Position numbers and translations under genes: made by a program | Shown here: positions 46,497 through 57,598 of the stretch, one piece after another | Numbering within the stretch: the first letter of the stretch is position 1 | Layout: each line of letters opens with the position of its first letter | The notes under the pieces: generated by a model | The model's database searches: none | Seen by the model: the letters and a program-made list of their open reading frames with translations, nothing else | Told to the model about the DNA's origin: nothing | Assembly: GCA_016802295.1 (NCBI GenBank) | Contig: JAESIW010000162.1 | Location: 793,739 to 857,738, forward strand | Direction: 5' to 3' | Length of the DNA: 64,000 nucleotides | Origin: Brachionus rotundiformis | Lineage: Eukaryota > Rotifera > Eurotatoria > Ploima > Brachionidae

Positions 46497-47741
46497 ATGT
46501 CCATGATCTCTGACTCAAAATATATCCTAAATGGTAGCATAATACTTATTTTGTGTATATTTTTGCTGGTTGTTTTTGTCAATCAACTAAAAGTCCCTGT
46601 GGAGAATACACGAGACTATTCTTTGGATACATGTAAAATTAATTCAATCACATTTAAAACGAGCTCGTTTGAATGTTGGCAATCCGGTACTGTGACCATT
46701 GTCGATATTCCTTGTGTACAGATTATTGTAAATTCAAGTAAATCGAGTGATCTAATTTTCTATAGAAACTATTTTGAAAAAGATTTTGTTAAAGACAATA
46801 ATTTAAATGTAATATATAAAAATTAGAATTAATTTTTTAATTTAGAATTTGAATTTTTAGTGTTCATATGCACCTTCGGCGTGCCAAAACGACCCAATCT
46901 ATTTAGATCGAGTTATTAGAGACTCAATCCTCAAGTTATTTCCTCCTACCAACTTCTCATTTAGGTGCTATGTAAAAAATGATCAAAATGATAGAGATGT
47001 ATTTCTTTTTCTACCTGATTCGATATCATATTACATGAGTGTTAGTATCGTATCCTTTGGTATTGGTTTGAGTGTATTATTCATTTTGTATGGATGTGTC
47101 AACATCCAAGTTGGTTACAAAAAAAAATATTTAGGTATGAGATATTGTTACGAAAAAATATTTCACTTGTTTAACTTTTTAAAGGTTTGCTGAGTGAATT
47201 GACTGGAACAGACAATGAAGATGAGTTTGTGAAATATGTGAAAAAAGTTCTCAATGAGACTCATATAAACATTTATGACTTAGCTATGGATGGTTTTGAC
47301 AACCATTCATTTATCGATACAAATGATGATAAATCTATAAGATCTCGGTCATCTTCAAATATGCGAGGTTCATTTAGCTCAGACCAGTCGTATATTTTCA
47401 GGGAAAATGGTTTTATGAGGCCGAATGCGAGCAAGCTCAGACTTGGATCGAATGAAATTTATATTGGAAGAATTGAGTACAGAGTTCCTAGCACTACACG
47501 ATTAAGTCGTGATTCGGCTCGTAATTCATTTTCTTCAAGCGCCAGTGATGGTGAACGACCAAATTTTTATGTCAACTACGATTCAGCAAGTGCAAATATG
47601 AAAGATGATGAATTGGACATACCAGATGTGATTTTGGAAGAAGATGAGCGCAATTTGACCATACAAAAGAAAGCCACTGATGACCAGCCTACTCATGCAG
47701 CTAAAATTTTTTCTCAATCTAATGAGAACGAAAAAAATTAG
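46497..47741 (+). CDS. BK-channel beta-subunit-like two-TM protein
   Basis: Three exons (46497-46808, 46861-47134, 47185-47741) close in phase to 380 aa. The layout is that of KCNMB/TipE-type auxiliary subunits: a short cytoplasmic N-terminus, TM1 (SIILILCIFLLVVFV), a cysteine-rich extracellular loop, TM2 (SIVSFGIGLSVLFILYG), then cytoplasm. Loop landmarks are CKINS, FECW, IPCVQIIVN, NCSYAPSACQND and FRCYV, in the order of KCNMB2 (C.L.N, C, YPCLQVYVN, CSYIPKC, FSCY). Such subunits tune calcium-activated potassium channels (KCNMB) or sodium channels (TipE). Unusually, about 185 residues follow TM2, Ser- and Asp-rich; vertebrate KCNMB proteins end soon after TM2. Partner channel unknown. Confidence 0.76.
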
Positions 47742-48179
47742 CTAAATTTTAAAGTTTTAAATCATTGAATAAAAATTAAAATTAATTTTATCATAAAAAA
47801 TTTTAAATATTATTTACTTAGAAAAAAATGATTTGTATTTTGAAATACATGTTTATTTATTTTTTTATAATTTTTGGTAAAAATTATGCGAAGAAATTTG
47901 TATCTAATATCTAATAATACCTTAAAGCCAATATGGAAAATTGAGACAAACTGATTCCCTTGTTAAAGGTTATAATGAATTTTTGCTAACAAAAAAAGTT
48001 TTATTCCGATTCAATGAACAAATAATTTGAATCATTTAAGATAGATTTATAAAAATTGAATAATTTTTGATTATAAAATTCTTCACAAGATCTATATATT
48101 TTTTAAAATAGACCTAAAATTAAGAATTGCCAATATTTTTATGTTATATTTTTGATTAAAATAAATGTCTAGATTATAA
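47742..48179. other. Intergenic, nothing recognised
   Basis: About 440 bp AT-rich 3' flank of the beta-subunit-like gene, running into the LINE fragment. Confidence 0.45.
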
Positions 48180-49003
48180 AAATAAAATAATTAGTTTATT
48201 TAAATGATCGACTCAGCTAAATGAAGATAAATGCAAAGTTGTTCATATTGGCAACAAGAATCTAGAGTTTGATTATAAAATTGGCTTGGAAACCCTCAGT
48301 AAGTCAAAAGTCAAAAGGGATTTACATACAGAGTGATATAAATGGAATCTATAATACCCAAGTCAAAAATGCTACAGCTAAAGCAAATAGGATGTTGGGC
48401 TTAATTAAGAAAGCATTTAAGTATCCTTGTAGCGAGACAATCAAATTATTGTATTGTTCAATGGTTAGACCGCACCTGTAATATGCTGTCAGTTCATGGT
48501 GTCCTTATTTAGAAAAAGACATAAATGAGCTTGAGAGAGTTCAACGAAGAGCAACTAAGTTGAATCCAGAAGTGCGTGACTTGGATTATCAACAACGCTT
48601 GTTAAGGCTAGATTTAACAAATTTGAGTACAAAAAGATTAAGAGGTGACCTAATTCAGATGTAAAAATTGGTAAACAATTATGAACAAATTGAATTAAAT
48701 AAGGAATCAATTACAGTCTTAACACAATACCTGGAAGCCGAAGGTATGAATTGAGGAGAAATAGCTATTGTCTAACAAGTGAAAGAATAAAAAATTGTCT
48801 TCCGAGATATAACTTTTTTACAAATAGAGTCGTGAATGGATGGAATAAACTCCCGGAAGATGTTGTAAATGCAAAGAATCTAAATACTTTCAAAGCGAAG
48901 CTTGATTGCTGGATGGCGAAACAAATGGAAGCGACTGTTACAGCTCATTAGGGCTGCTTAGAACCTCTAAGCTGAAGTTTAAACTACTACTAACTACTAA
49001 TTA
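48180..49003 (+). mobile_element. LINE 3' end (RT thumb and C-terminus), inactive
   Basis: Reads DINGIYNTQVKNATAKANRM, LGLIKKAFKYP, then IKLLYCSMVRPHL, LERVQRRATKLNPEVRDLDY, LSTKRLRGDLIQM, ending with NRVVNGWNKLPEDVVNAKNL and TFKAKLDCW. This is the classic C-terminal series of CR1/Jockey-like LINEs. A few stops and frameshifts interrupt it. It is far better preserved than the copy at 23890-25290. An ACT/ACTA-rich run at about 48984-49003 may be the element's 3' microsatellite tail. No ORF 5' part is present, so it is a typical 5'-truncated insertion. Confidence 0.78.
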
Positions 49004-49421
49004 CCTATCTAAACGCGAATTATTATCTACACTTGACTATTACTTGGTCAGTAGCGAGACTAACAAGAGAAAAAATTTTAAAAATTTTATCAAATTAATC
49101 AGTTATTAACTTGAATAATTTTTTAAAATCATTAAAAACTTTTAATAAAATAAAATAACTTGAGAAATAAATGATTTTATTTATTTTTTGTGTTTTTTTC
49201 ATATAATATAAAAATTCAAGCTTATGTAGATTAATTTATGATCAATCAAAATATCATTTTTAACTTTTAAAAATATAATCTTTATTTTGAACAAATGTAA
49301 AGTTAGTTGCCAAAAATGAGCTCAGACAAAACATGGTTATAATGAATCTAAATGTTCAAATCCTAATAAATAAAACTCATGGGTTCTGAATTTTAAATTA
49401 AATTTTTAAAGAAAAAATCAA

Positions 49422-51354
49422 ATGGATTCCATAGACTTGTTCAGACGCTTGACCACGAATCTTTCGTTTGATTCTGTTCCACAGAATTTAAAGCGTAAGA
49501 ATAATGAGTCAGTTTTAATGAATAAAATTGAGTTAGACAATGAAGAGGAAACACCAGTTTCAATGACAAAAAGAATAAAAAAAATAAAGAATCTTTTTCA
49601 AATTAATCAAGAAAAAATAAATCATTTAAGAAATTTACATCACATAAACGTGAATGGAAATGATATACCAAATCCGATTGAGTCTCTAGACCAATTATAC
49701 AACGAAAGTGAGTTCAAAAAGATCTTTGATGAATTAGACGAGCATTCAAAGCAATTAATGGAAAATTTATCTTCCTACAAGTTTGATGAACTCACACCAA
49801 TTCAAATGCAAGTCATTCCAGCAATGTTGAATGTAATTATACCATAAAAATATGCCAAGCTTTAACATTTTTTTTAGAACAGAGAGGTGATGGCTTGTGC
49901 ACCGACTGGAAGTGGCAAAACTCTGTCATTTCTTTTCCCTCTTTTATGCTATTTGATTAATCTTAAAGAAAATGAACGCTCTGGAATTAAGTCACTAATC
50001 ATAGCTCCAACTAGAGAATTATCTCAACAAGTATCATACATTATAATTGATTGGTAAAAGTTAAACTTTTATTTGGTTTATAGATTTACTTAGAATGCTG
50101 TAGACTGGCAAAAAATCTAAATATCAATCCTTGTTTGATAAGCAATGCAAACAAAGAAATAAAAAATCAATTTAAAATTTTTGATAAAAATAATTCTATT
50201 TTGGTAACAACTCCTAATAGACTAATTTTTTTACTCAGTCAAGAAGGATTCAAAAACAAATTAAAAGAGTATAGACATATTTTAAATTAAATTTAAGATT
50301 TAATTTTAAATTAAATTAAAGCGTTGAATGGATGATAGTTGACGAAGCTGATAAATTGTTCGAAGAAGGACAAGATGGGTTCAGAGATCAAGTAAAATTG
50401 AATACAATATGAAATTTTATCTAATTTGATTAGTTAGGAGGAATCTATCAAGCCTGTGATAATCCAAAAGTAAAACATGCATTTTTTAGTGCAACATTTA
50501 CCAAAGAAGTTGAAGATTGGTGCAAGTTGAACCTTAATAATCTAGTACAAGTGTCAATCGGTCGAAAGTAAATATCCCAAATTATGTTATCTAGAATAAA
50601 GATAATTTAAAAATGTTCTAAAAGAAATAAGGCTTCTTACACAGTTGAGCAAGAAATATGCTATGTTGGAAGTGAAGATGGGAAACTTCTGGCTGTCCGA
50701 AACTTATTTAAAGAAGGCTTTGAACCACCAATCTTAATTTTTGTAGAGACTAAAGAGAGGGCTGATTACTTGTTCAAGGAGTTAATTTATGAAAATATAA
50801 ATGTCGATATAATTAGCTCAGATCGAACTCAGCAGCAAAGAGACAACACGATGCGTTCGTTTAGACAAGGAAAAATATGGGTGCTGATTTGTACCGAATT
50901 GTTGGGTCGTGGTATTGACTTTAAAGGTGTTAATTTGGTTATAAACTATGACTTTCCACAAAGTGGAATAAGTTATGTGCATAGAATTGGTCGATCAGGT
51001 AGAGCAGGGAAAATTGGTCATGCTATTACTTATTTTACTGACAATGATCTACCATATTTGAGAAAAATTGTTAATATTATTAGAGAAACTGGGTGCAAAG
51101 TTCCTGACTACATGCTCGAGTTGAAAGACAATTCTAAAAAAGAGAAAATAAAGAAGAAAAAAATGCTGAAAAAAGCAAAATTTGATAAAATTAAAAAAAG
51201 GAAAGATGGAGTTAGTAAAAATCAATTAACAAACGATAAAAAAAGAAAAAGTAACCCAGTGTCAAAATCAAAGATAAAATTAGAAAAAGAAAAAAGAGTT
51301 TCAAAAGATAAAACAACAAATAAAAAAATTAAAAAAACAAAAAAATTAGATTAA
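49422..51354 (+). CDS. DDX52: DEAD-box RNA helicase DDX52 (Rok1)
   Basis: DDX52/Rok1 is a nucleolar ATP-dependent RNA helicase for 40S ribosomal subunit processing (release of snoRNAs from pre-18S rRNA). Six exons, 49422-49832, 49878-50030, 50084-50268, 50322-50391, 50434-50567 and 50625-51354, give 560 aa. The N-terminus DLFRRLT is shared with human DDX52. Helicase motifs in order: Q motif TPIQMQVIP; I APTGSGKT; Ia PTRELSQ; Ib TPNRL; II DEAD (VDEADKLFEEG); III SAT; V RGIDFKGVNLV; VI HRIGRSGRAG. The family-typical ERTQQQRDN appears as DRTQQQRDN. The C-terminal about 80 residues are Lys-rich, as in nucleolar orthologues. Motif II is DEAD where human DDX52 has DESD. All catalytic motifs are intact. 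Confidence 0.96.
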
Positions 51355-51560
51355 TAAACTTTATGAATTGTTAATTAAATTTTAATTTTTTTTACACTAA
51401 TTTTAATTTATGAATCATTAAATTAATTGGTATGAGACATGTATTAGATATTCAAATACAATTTGGGACAAAGGATTTTTTGTCAAAATAAAATCACAAT
51501 CGATTGATTTTTTAGTTGAATTAAATTTAATAAAAAAAATTTAAGAAAAATAGGTTAAAA
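51355..51560. other. Convergent 3' ends
   Basis: About 200 bp between the stop codons of DDX52 (plus) and the peroxidase (minus). Only AT-rich 3' flanks are seen. Confidence 0.4.
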
Positions 51561-53882
51561 TTATTTATCAATCCATTTAGCAAAATCAACTTGGTTCTTT
51601 AGTTCAGAACATAGCATTTTTTGGTTGTCTGATGATGGGTTTCTAAAAGCATTTTTAGCTATGGAGCCAAAATCATAATTATTGCACAAAAGACTCGACA
51701 TTGTTATTTTTTTAATTTCAGACAATTGTTCTGAATATTTAAATAATAATAATAGATAAAGCTACTTAAATTTTCAATTTTACCTAAAGTAAAAGCAGAA
51801 GGATTTACCAATGGCTCATTTTCATAATAGAAACGGTCCCCATTTTTCAAATCACTAAATTGTCTCATGATAATGCATCCGAATGTTTTTGCTGCTAAGG
51901 TTTCTTCGGATACTTTGTTTTCCATCAGGCCTCCGGCATATAAATCAATATCACCAACGTTTCTATGATAAATTATTAAATTAAATTAATTAAAAATTAA
52001 AATCTATATCTACTCATAGACAGATTTAAGTTTTTGAATATTTTCAGATGTAGTCAGAGAATTCAGATCCTCAAAATTCTTTACATCAATACCATGACAT
52101 AATTTTACATAATCAATATATGGGCGAAGAGCATGGTCCCTACCTCTTTGAATATTTGTGGCAAACAAGTCAATAGCAGTAAATTGGTTATTTTCTATTT
52201 TTCCAAAAAGTTTATTTTGCAGTTCATACCCAAATGAACCAAATTTTTTACAATTATCATTAACAATTCCTTTAACAATTGACTGAATACCCTGGCCTTG
52301 AACATTATAGGCCAAATCTGACTTGAATACTATATCAGTAAAATTAACTGAATTTATCTGGTCATCATTTGCATCATAGCGAGTAAATTTGTCTCGAATC
52401 AAACTATGACCAAATCTGAAAGCGGCAGTAGAAAATTCATTTGCAATAGCTGGATTTATCTTTATTTAAATTAGAAATTAATAAATAAGAAATAATTTGC
52501 TATAATCTTAAAACTATTAGAAACTAGAAAAAAATTTTATTTCTGATAACATTATATACTGTATACAAATTAGAATTGATATCAATGGTTATACTTACAT
52601 CAGTATCATATCCATAATAGTATTGAGTTTTTGTCAAATCTGGTGAAAGGCTGGCGTCGCCTGTAACCATTGGAAGCCACTCACTATAAATTATATGTTG
52701 AAGGAGAGCAATAATAATATTTCTAGTTTCCTGATACAATTTTTCATCGTTCCATAATGGATTATAATTTGCCAAAAGTTTAGCGACTCTGTTATGTTCT
52801 CTTAGAAACAATGTATGTATACTAACCAATGCCAGATTTTCACTAGTTCTTACTTCGCCAGCTTTAAAGCAATTAAATGTTTTTTCCTCTGTAGCACTGC
52901 AAGTATCATCAGATAAAGGTAAATAAGATCCGCTTGTAACTTTGACACCATTTATCGACGGCTCACTAGTTTTCATCATGCCGCTAGAAAGTGTTCTCAA
53001 CTCTTGGGATCTTTCTTCGCTGAGGCCATAGATAGCAGAGCCATCAATAAATGAGGATAAGAGATTAAGCTGTTCTCTGTAAGAAACTGTACAATCAAAG
53101 TCAGGAAAAGATGCACTTGAACGAGTTAATTTCATGCATTTCTGATCCAAATACATGTCATTGATGGGCCATAATAAGGAAAAACAGACAGGATTATCTG
53201 ACTCACATGGACATTGTATTTCGTCTCCATTATTGTCAGTAGTTGCTGAAGTTAAAGCTGAGTCATGAATGAAAAACTGACCAAATATTGCAAATATCTG
53301 AGATACAGATTTTTCAAACGAGTTTGTGCTCGCTGGAGGCGAAAGGGTCAAACTTATTGTTCGCGGATTTGGCAAATTTTGACCAGATACTGATCTAGAT
53401 CTTGGAGAATTTATATTATCATCATTAGAAGGTGAAAGAATTCGTTTGTATGGAGTATTTGCTGATCCTTTTAAAGAACTTTCTAAGTTATTACATATGC
53501 CATCAACTGATCTGTATTTGTTTTTTTTGTCACATTTTGCCTTTGTAAAAGGACAGAATTTTTTCTTGATAGTTAATTTTGAATCAGAATTTTGAGCATA
53601 TTGTAAGGCATTGGTAGCTATTTCATTTATAAAATATGCCTCATTAGTAGTCTGTCTCATATTAGATTGTTCTTTGTTTCTTTCTTTGTGTTTTTGCTTT
53701 GGTAAGCTGGGTTTTCCTTTGCTAATCAACTCTTTAAGTTTGGAATCGAGTTCATTTTGGAAATTGATCTTAGATTTGCTGTTCGGATTGCTGTTCTTGT
53801 CCTTGTTTTCTTTGGCTTTCACTTGGTCACCAAGAATTAGAAAATAAAAAAGAAGAATATTTACTAATATAATAATTCGCAT
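51561..53882 (-). CDS. Secreted animal haem peroxidase with altered haem-link site
   Basis: Family: animal (cyclooxygenase-type) haem peroxidases, which use hydrogen peroxide to oxidise halides or tyrosines; secreted members act in immunity or matrix cross-linking. Four exons (52599-53882, 52014-52459, 51784-51962, 51561-51730) give 692 aa. A signal peptide (ILVNILLFYFLILG) is followed by a Lys/Ser-rich propeptide-like region. The distal site reads FGQFFIHDSALT; the normal motif is (W/F)GQ..DHD, so the Asp that forms a haem ester bond in mammalian peroxidases is Ile here, while Gln, His and the calcium-ligand Asp remain. The second haem-linking acid is kept (RTSEN, the Glu of the R..E motif before HTLFLREHNR). 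The proximal histidine lies in AFRFGHSLI, and NIQRGRDHALRPY is intact. No extra domains (Ig, LRR, VWC) are seen, so it is not a full peroxidasin. Confidence 0.94.
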
Positions 53883-55451
53883 TTTGTTGTTAATTTGTTT
53901 TTAACAAGTATTTTTATAGGCATTTTTAAAACTTACAATTAATGTCAATATAATAAAGTACGAAATTTTTTAATTTGGTTAAATGAAAAACATTCGACTA
54001 AAGACATTTTTGAATTATTTTTTTTATCATTAAATTTTTATTAAGGTGTATAGAGTGTAAAAGAAAGAATCACGAAAAAAGGTGTTTATTCATTTGTGAA
54101 AAGTCATGAATATTGAATTCAATTCTTGAATATTATTCAAGAGAGAATTCTTGTAAAAAGTTAGAACTTGGTAAACTATGTTTTTATGAGATGGAAAAGT
54201 TTTCCCATTATTAATAGTTCACTAATATCGAAGTACCGCATTCCCTTGCAAATAAGTGCGCCTCTAAGACCCCCTTTTTTAAAGCTAATCAATAGTGGCC
54301 TGGTTCTATTTATGTTGCTTTCGTGTAAAGCATACTTAGATCTTTATAGAATATTCAAATTTGAAGAAAATTTTCTGTCATCCAAGGGCTTAAATTCTCC
54401 AATAAAGACACGATCTTGGGGGCCCTTATTTGCAAGGGTTTACGGTATATAAAATCTTAGACAAGCTGATGATGATTTATTAATTCAATGAGGAAAATTT
54501 ATAAATGATTCTAAAGTAATCTCTTGGATTAATTTAAAAAGCCTTTTTTATATTAGAAGTAAATTTTTATATTTTTTATTAAGTAAATTAAGTCTTGAAT
54601 TTTTTTTTTTTTTAGGCTTATAATTTAGTTCAATATAATTTTTTTTGTTCGATAATATTAGATTTATAAAATTTTCAGATATTTTTAATTATCAATTTTA
54701 ACCATAATTAAAAAAAAACGCAGTAAATGAAATAAAATAGAGATTGATTAGAAAAAATCTAATTTAAAAATAAATTATAGACAAAAAATTTGGTTTTTTA
54801 CTGGTTCATTTTCACTTCATCGAACCTTAGATTAAATTATAAAATCATGAAAAAAAACAAAAGAGTTTAAATTATACTTCTAAAAACGCAATTAATTGGT
54901 AATGATATAAAGCAAATTTTTTAAAATTAAATTAATTTAATAAGTTTATCCATACACTTTAAACACAAGTGTTTAAATTTGTCATATTTTAAATACTGAA
55001 AAAGAAATAGCTAGACCTAAATGTAGTTAATTTTAAATTAGCGAAAAACATCTTCTTTGGGCAAAAATATTCAATCAGGGATATTTTTGATAATTTAAGC
55101 TTGGAAAATATAATACCTTTGATCCATTTAAGAAGAAATCCAAAAAACAAATAAGTATGAATGATTAATAAATCTTTATTAATGAATTGTAAAACTAATT
55201 GAACTGAATTATCTATTGCAAGCATATTTTGTCGAAGAAGTTAAGCAAAAGCTCGAATTGTCGAAGATTTTTGGAAATTTTGAAAGTTTTTAGGAATGAT
55301 CTATAAACTTCATTTATATGATAAACTTAACTTTGTGACAATTTTTCATATTTATTTAAAAATTGTGGATGATTGAATATAAGAATTTATGTAATAAAAT
55401 TAAAATTGATAGAGATATTCATTTATCTAACTTCAATTTATAATTTGTTTA
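53883..55451. other. Intergenic, with one MITE
   Basis: About 1.6 kb between the peroxidase start and the SPO11 stop. Holds the 214-bp MITE at 54234-54447 and a small imperfect hairpin near 54110-54150. The frame at 54168-54452 is only the MITE read through. Nothing else recognised. Confidence 0.5.
54234..54447. mobile_element. 214-bp MITE with TACCG...CGGTA ends
   Basis: The ends are inverted repeats of about 27 bp: left TACCGCATTCCCTTGCAAAT then AAG.GC; right, reversed, TACCGTAAACCCTTGCAAAT then AAGGGC. With TA at both borders this fits a TA-target-duplicating Tc1/mariner/pogo-type MITE. The interior is moderately GC-rich relative to the surroundings and has no coding capacity. Confidence 0.68.
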
Positions 55452-57013
55452 TTAATCGTATAGATACTTTTCTAATTTAACTCTTAAATAAACGTCACAG
55501 ATAAATGAGATATTAATATTCTGTAAATATTGAAGCTCGGCTTTGCAATTACTTTCAAGCATATACTCAAGCTTTAAAAGAGATTAGCATGTAAAATATT
55601 TGTTTTATTAATTTACTTCTCTTAATAAACTAAATTCATTTAATTTTTGGAATTTTTCTATTAAATTTTTTGCTAAATTTCTATCACATTGTTTTAAAGT
55701 CAATAAATATTTGTTTCTTTCCTTGACATAAAAATAGTCCAAGTCGGTAACTTTTAAACCGATCCATTTCAAAGATGGCAAATTTAAATTGTTGTCATAA
55801 GATAAAGCCTTAAAAAAACTTAGTAAGAACATTTATAAAAACTATTTGTGCAATACCCTTGATCCATATTTGTAAATACTCCATATTAAAATACCTTTTA
55901 TTTTTAAAATTAAGATAAATGAATAATAATTATATTCTACCATATGGATTTGCATCAGTCAAGCAAAAAAATTCAATCAATGAACCAAATTTTGAGTATA
56001 AAATGTTCAAAAATTTTCTAGTTGTCAAATCTGGTTCACCCTTTCCCTTTACCAGCAAATTAATTCCTAATCGAATTTTTAAAAATAATTTACTGTAATT
56101 AACAGACCGGGGTATTTAACTAAAAATTTGTCATTTAATAGTCGCTGTAAAGTGGCATCTTTTTCAATAACTAAGACAAATTTGGCATTTGTTTTTATGT
56201 CCTTTATCATTTCTAAATTATCAGGAATACACATTCCCTAATTAAAAACTAATTGATTAAATTTACTCATTAATTTGATGGTAATAAATACTTGATTTAA
56301 ATCATTCAATATTAACTGCCTTCCGTCAAGCATGTTTATTTGTATTTTACCAGCTAGAAAACCCTTTGATGTGGCTTTCTGAATGACAAAATTAGTATAA
56401 AAAAATTAATAAGCTCATATTTTAAATTACAATATTAAATGAATCTCGCGTTACATTCAAAGTTCTTGCTAAATCATTAATCATGTTATCTAGCATAACT
56501 TGGTCTTTGAACAAATGTTTAAATTGATACAGCATATCTCTATTATTTTTTTAGCAAATTTTAATAAAAATATTACATTTTATCTAACCTTTTGGTCATG
56601 TAATGATCATTTTTAACTAGGTTGTATATAATTGATAACAATTTGACATACAATGCTAAATTTTAAAAATTTTATTAAGAAAAAAAATATTTAGGAATAA
56701 TGTGCCTAATTTTTTGGTACTGGTACAGCTTGAGAAGCTTAAGCGTCTATACAATTGGCGTTCTGTTTTACATTTGATATTAATATATGGAAATTTGAAC
56801 TCAGATAATTGACTTATTATATCAAAAATTATATAATCAATATAATTCAAAATTTTTTCTCTTAAAAATATAAATTTATAATCTTTATTTATAAGATTCA
56901 GTGATACTTTGACTCAAGAGATGTTTTCTGGTCAATATGGATGTCATTTGAATCTTTCCAAAATAGTTGGCTACTGCAGAAATCCATTTTTTATACTTTA
57001 ATCTTAAAGCCAT
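55452..57013 (-). CDS. SPO11: SPO11 meiotic recombination protein
   Basis: SPO11 makes meiotic double-strand breaks through a topoisomerase VI-A-like tyrosine attack. Ten exons close in phase to 337 aa: 56997-57013, 56727-56860, 56589-56655, 56431-56539, 56292-56378, 56094-56237, 55941-56046, 55857-55894, 55617-55808 and 55452-55571. Landmarks: IDYIIFDIISQL; LLSIIYNLVKN; the catalytic Tyr in TKRDMLYQFKHLF (family R-D-x-x-Y); TSKGFLAG; the Toprim Glu in FVLVIEKDATLQRLL; GKGEPDLTTRKFL; the Toprim DxD as DANPYG (usual D-x-D, here D-x-N); WSIYKYGS; LPSLKWIGL; and a final exon with CKAELQYL..VYLRVKLEKY. The 17-nt first exon and the donor of exon 2 (56727, or 56721) are the least certain. Human SPO11 is 396 aa; the difference is mostly N-terminal. 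Confidence 0.89.
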
Positions 57014-57598
57014 GCTAAAAACGGTAATTTTTAGATAACCTTCACTTATTTAATTGCATCAATTTAATTATTTGAAAAAATGAATTTAACTTGAATATTT
57101 TCTAAATTTAATTACTAAACCAAAATCGTGGTTTAATTAGTTTTAGTTTTAAAAAGTTAAATTGTATATCTTTAGAATTTTTAAAGAGCAGTTTTTATTT
57201 AGTTTTAATTATTTTTTTTATATTTATACTCAATAAATTTAAATAAAAATTGTTCAAAATTAAAATATAATCCTTTTTAGATTCAAAAAATTTTTATTAT
57301 TAAAATTAAATTTTTTTATAATCTAATAAGTAACAAATTTAAAACCATAAATTTATTCTTCCTAGCCCAAATTACTATTTTTGAGAAAATGATAATTATT
57401 TAATAAAAAGTAAAATGCTACTTGGAAAAAACCTTAACGGCAAACATTTATTTTTCATTATAATCTTTATTTAAGTAAAAAAATTGTTTACTCAAATAAA
57501 TTAACATTATCTTAAATTATTCATGTGATTGATCATGTGAATATAATATTAGCAATTTTTAACTTTTTCGTATTTTAATAATTAAAATAAAAATTTCG
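57014..57598. promoter_or_regulatory. Divergent SPO11 / KIAA0930 intergenic region
   Basis: About 585 bp between the two start codons; very AT-rich with no specific site identified. Both promoters presumably lie here. Confidence 0.4.

Noticed and set aside
54168..54452. 94-codon plus-strand frame
   Set aside because: It mostly reads through the MITE and has no family similarity.
55608..55616. SPO11 ending at the stop 55608-55610, giving a truncated protein
   Set aside because: A GTAAAT donor precedes that stop and a downstream exon (55452-55571) restores the family's C-terminal helix region in phase.
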